DNA of 7,228 nucleotides, taken from Sphingomonadales bacterium (GTDB taxonomy: Bacteria > Pseudomonadota > Alphaproteobacteria > Sphingomonadales > Sphingomonadaceae). The notes beneath the pieces were generated by a model. It did not search any database. It was given only the letters and a program-made list of their open reading frames with translations, and was not told where the DNA came from. The stretch covers positions 1 to 7,228 of the forward strand of contig JAIVHR010000212.1 in the NCBI GenBank assembly GCA_020200935.1, in the 5' to 3' direction. Positions 5,181 through 7,228 of the stretch are shown piece by piece. Made by a program: the position numbers and the translations under genes. Every line of letters begins with the position of its first letter. Position 1 is the stretch's first letter.

Positions 5181-6479
5181 GATCGAAGCGAGCAGCTTGT
5201 CGATCTTGCGGCCGTCCATGTCGACGACCTCGAACCGCCAGCCCGAATCCTCGAATATCTCGCCGGTGGTGGGGAGGTGCTTGAGCACCGACAGGGCATA
5301 GCCGGCGACAGTCGCATATTCGCGGTCTTCGGGCAGGTCGATATCGAGCTTTTCGGCCATGTTTTCGGCGCCCAGCGATCCCGAGAACAGCCAGCTGCCA
5401 TCCTCGCGCTCGACATAGGGAGGATCGGTGCCCTCATCCTGGTCGGAGACGAACTCTCCGGCGGTCGCGATCAGCAGATCGAGCGGTGTCATGATGCCTT
5501 CGAAATGGCCGTATTCGTCATGCACCAGCGCCATCGGCACGTCCGATTCGCGCAACGCCTCGAGCGCGTCCATCGCATCGAGCTGGTCGGGGAGGATCGG
5601 CGCCTGCCGCATCAGCGTGCGCAGATCGAGCGATCGCCCCTCGAACAATGCCGAGACGATGTCGCGCGCCTGGACGACGCCGACAATATCGTCGATCGAC
5701 CCTTCGGCGACCGGCAGCCGCGTATGCGTCGTCGAGAGCAGCGCCTCGCGGATCTGGTCGGGGCTCGAGGAAGCCTCGATCCAGTCGACCTCGATACGCG
5801 GCGTCATCACCTCGCGCACCGGCCGGTCGGCGAGCCGCACGACGCCCGAGATGATCGCCCGCTCGCTTTCTTCTATGACGCCCGACCGGGTCGCCTCGGC
5901 GACGAGCATGTGGAGCTCCTCGGCGGTCACCCGTCCCTGCGGCTGGCGGCTCATCCGGAGCGCGCGGAAGATCAGCGCGCTCGACTGGTCGAGCAGCCAG
6001 ACGAGCGGCGCGGTCGCAACCGCGAGATATCGCATCGGCAGCGCGATGAGCACCGCGATCCGCTCGGGATTCCTGAGCGCGAATTGCTTGGGCACGAGCT
6101 CGCCGATCACCAACGCGGCATAGGTCGTCAGCCCGATCACCACGACGAAACCGAGCGTCATGGCGAGGCCCCGCTCGACACCGAGCAACGCGATCCGTTC
6201 GCCGACCGGGCCTCCCAGGCTCGCCCCCGAATAGGCGCCTGCGAGGATGCCGATCAACGAGATGCCGATCTGTACCGTCGAGAGGAAACGCCCGGGATTG
6301 GCAGCGAGGTCGAGCGCCGGCTGCGCGCCGGTGATGCCCGCCCGCGCCATGCTCTGCAGCCGCGCGCGCCGGGCCGAGACCACGGCCAGCTCCGACATGG
6401 CGAACACGCCGTTGAGCAGCACCAGCGCGAGGATGATGACGAGATCGAACCAAGGAAAGGGGGTGAGCGATGGTGACAT
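5163..6479 (-). CDS. CNNM/CorC-type (HlyC/CorC, UPF0053) membrane protein with CBS pair
   Basis: This 438-residue inner-membrane protein has the full three-part layout of the hemolysin/CorC family. The CNNM (DUF21) membrane domain spans residues 1 to about 195, with hydrophobic segments near 11-31, 68-88, 106-126 and 145-166. It carries the conserved FAMSELAVVSARRARL and VIGELVPKQFALRNP motifs. A tandem CBS pair spans about 221-340 (REVMTPRIEVDWIE, HTRLPVAEGSIDDIVGVVQARD, VHDEYGHFEGIMTPLDLL). A CorC_HlyC C-terminal domain runs from about 355 to 438. Relatives such as bacterial CorC and CorB are magnesium/cobalt export proteins whose CBS pair binds ATP-Mg; the old name hemolysin is misleading. 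Transport of Mg or another divalent ion is inferred from the family. The start is ATG at 6479, giving the usual short N-terminus ahead of the first helix; its ribosome binding site is weak. The gene is divergent from the OmpA-like gene, and the 59-residue membrane protein lies 44 bases downstream. A similar protein could be called a YfjD or TlyC homologue, so I give no symbol. Confidence 0.93.
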   Translation of the reverse strand: MSPSLTPFPWFDLVIILALVLLNGVFAMSELAVVSARRARLQSMARAGITGAQPALDLAANPGRFLSTVQIGISLIGILAGAYSGASLGGPVGERIALLGVERGLAMTLGFVVVIGLTTYAALVIGELVPKQFALRNPERIAVLIALPMRYLAVATAPLVWLLDQSSALIFRALRMSRQPQGRVTAEELHMLVAEATRSGVIEESERAIISGVVRLADRPVREVMTPRIEVDWIEASSSPDQIREALLSTTHTRLPVAEGSIDDIVGVVQARDIVSALFEGRSLDLRTLMRQAPILPDQLDAMDALEALRESDVPMALVHDEYGHFEGIMTPLDLLIATAGEFVSDQDEGTDPPYVEREDGSWLFSGSLGAENMAEKLDIDLPEDREYATVAGYALSVLKHLPTTGEIFEDSGWRFEVVDMDGRKIDKLLASILPDTV

Positions 6480-6557
6480 GGTGCGTCAAAGGGCTTCTTG
6501 CCCGGATATTTGCGCGGCGACAACTCTCCCGAGCCACCTTTCGCCCCGGTGAACGGC

Positions 6558-6585
6558 GGAACCGACACACAACTCCGCGAGTTCC
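6558..6585 (+). promoter_or_regulatory. Candidate EcfG-type stress promoter and 5-bp dyad upstream of the OmpA-like gene
   Basis: GGAAC at 6558-6562 is followed after 17 bases by AGTT at 6580-6583, and the coding start is at 6622. Alphaproteobacterial general-stress promoters read by EcfG are known to resemble GGAAC, a 16-17 base gap, then CGTT, so there is one mismatch here. The same bases also form an inverted repeat GGAAC/GTTCC (6558-6562 with 6581-6585), which could instead be a protein-binding dyad or chance. The rest of the 142-base divergent region (6480-6621) shows no convincing sigma-70 promoter for either gene. Confidence 0.3.
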
Positions 6586-6621
6586 CTAACCAATGGCTTC
6601 ACGCAAGAGAGGACTTTTCAC

Positions 6622-7228
6622 ATGACACGGACCAAACAATTGCTCGCCGGCACGGCGGCGATCGGCATGCTCGCGACAGGCGCCTGCGTGACCGATCCCA
6701 ATACCGGCGAACGCGACGTTTCGACCACCGGCGCCATCGGCGGCGTCGCCGGCGCGATCGGCGGCTATCTGCTCGGCGACCTGATCGGCGGCCGCAACGA
6801 CCGTACCGAGAGGATTATCGGCGCCGGCATCGGTGCCGTCGCCGGCGCCGCGATCGGCACCTATATGGACCAGCAGCAGCGCGACCTCGAGCGGGCGACC
6901 GCCGGCACCGACACCGAGATCATCCGCGACGGCGACAATCTCTATCTGCAGATGCCGGGCTCGGTAGCCGAATTCGACGTCGACAGCTCTTCGCTGCGCC
7001 CCGAATTCCGGGCGACGCTCGACGATATAGCCGAGACGCTGAATTCCTATCCGGAGACCTATATCGACATTTACGGCCATACCGATTCGGACGGCAGCGA
7101 CGCCTATAATCTCTCGCTATCGGAACGGCGCGCCCAAGCGGTCGCCGACTATCTCGTCAGCCGCGGCGTGAGCCGGGCGCGGATCGAGACCCGGGGCTTC
7201 GGCGAAAGCCAGCCGATCGCCTCCAACG
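6622..7228 (+). CDS. OmpA-family outer-membrane lipoprotein with glycine zipper (partial, cut by window end)
   Basis: 202 residues are visible and no stop is reached. Residues 1-21 are a lipoprotein signal peptide (MTRTKQLLAGTAAIG...) ending in a lipobox-like ATGA before C22, the predicted lipidated residue. Residues 36-80 are Gly/Ala-rich glycine-zipper repeats in two blocks (TGAIGGVAGAIGGYLLGDLIGG and, after a charged link, IIGAGIGAVAGAAIGTY). Such repeats are typical of YiaD- and SlyB-like envelope proteins and may insert in or pack on a membrane. From about residue 105 there is an OmpA C-terminal peptidoglycan-binding domain, with EFDVDSSSLRP, DIYGHTDSDGSDAYNLSLS, ERRAQAVADYLVSRGV and IETRGFGESQP. 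The diaminopimelate-contacting Asp (in GHTD) and Arg (in SERR) positions of the family are present. The missing end should hold the final NRRVEI-type strand, roughly 20-30 residues. The start ATG 6622 has a strong ribosome binding site, GAGGA at 6609-6613, 8 bases upstream. The protein would anchor the outer membrane to the cell wall. It is divergent from the CNNM-type gene. Confidence 0.93.
   Translation, partial: MTRTKQLLAGTAAIGMLATGACVTDPNTGERDVSTTGAIGGVAGAIGGYLLGDLIGGRNDRTERIIGAGIGAVAGAAIGTYMDQQQRDLERATAGTDTEIIRDGDNLYLQMPGSVAEFDVDSSSLRPEFRATLDDIAETLNSYPETYIDIYGHTDSDGSDAYNLSLSERRAQAVADYLVSRGVSRARIETRGFGESQPIASN

Noticed and set aside
5277..6476. 399-codon open frame on the plus strand opposite the CNNM-type gene
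   Set aside because: Its His/Arg/Asp-rich composition is typical of a shadow frame, and the minus-strand gene has clear membrane, CBS and CorC domains.
6551..6569. Closely spaced GAAC copies (6551-6554 and 6559-6562) as an operator
   Set aside because: The repeat unit is too short to distinguish from chance.
6498..7109. Arg-rich plus-strand frame overlapping the start of the OmpA-like gene
   Set aside because: It is a different-frame shadow of the lipoprotein, which has a signal peptide, lipobox and OmpA domain.

Overview
The window is GC-rich, densely coding bacterial chromosome. Gene content and order point to an alphaproteobacterium, most likely of the order Sphingomonadales. The evidence is the short HRDC-less ribonuclease D directly followed by lptC-lptA-lptB-rpoN, the sphingomonad-like LptB and RpoN sequences, and a possible GGAAC-type (EcfG-like) promoter. 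This placement is inferred from sequence style, not from a database search. There are no RNA genes, CRISPR arrays, insertion sequences or phage genes.

Layout. Positions 1-155 are non-coding leader with one perfect hairpin. A plus-strand run follows: a TerC-family membrane protein (156-1013), ribonuclease D (1045-1662), lptC (1655-2293), a truncated lptA joined in frame to lptB (2300-3409), and rpoN encoding sigma-54 (3421-4893). Spacings inside this run are very short: rnd and lptC overlap by 8 bases, the gap before lptA is 6 bases and the gap before rpoN is 11. This suggests co-transcription of rnd through rpoN. Two minus-strand genes converge on rpoN: a two-segment small membrane protein of 59 residues (4939-5118) and a CNNM/CorC-type membrane protein with CBS domains (5163-6479). 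A 142-base divergent intergenic region then leads to a plus-strand OmpA-family glycine-zipper lipoprotein (from 6622) that is cut by the window end.

The theme is the cell envelope. LptC and LptB belong to the bridge that moves lipopolysaccharide-type lipids from the inner to the outer membrane. TerC and the CNNM protein are predicted inner-membrane metal-ion transport proteins, and their domain families occur fused in one polypeptide in some bacteria. The OmpA-like lipoprotein would tie the outer membrane to peptidoglycan. RNase D and sigma-54 are the non-envelope members.

Most of the window is ordinary housekeeping sequence and I see no new multi-gene system. The main anomaly is at lptA/lptB. 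Only the signal peptide and about the first 65 mature residues of LptA remain, and the frame runs without a stop into a complete LptB ATPase. LptB is cytoplasmic, so translation as one product would be topologically wrong. I therefore infer either a deletion with internal initiation of lptB, or an assembly error. Secondary points are a possible leaderless promoter for rnd, the small membrane gene, and a candidate stress promoter upstream of the OmpA-like lipoprotein.
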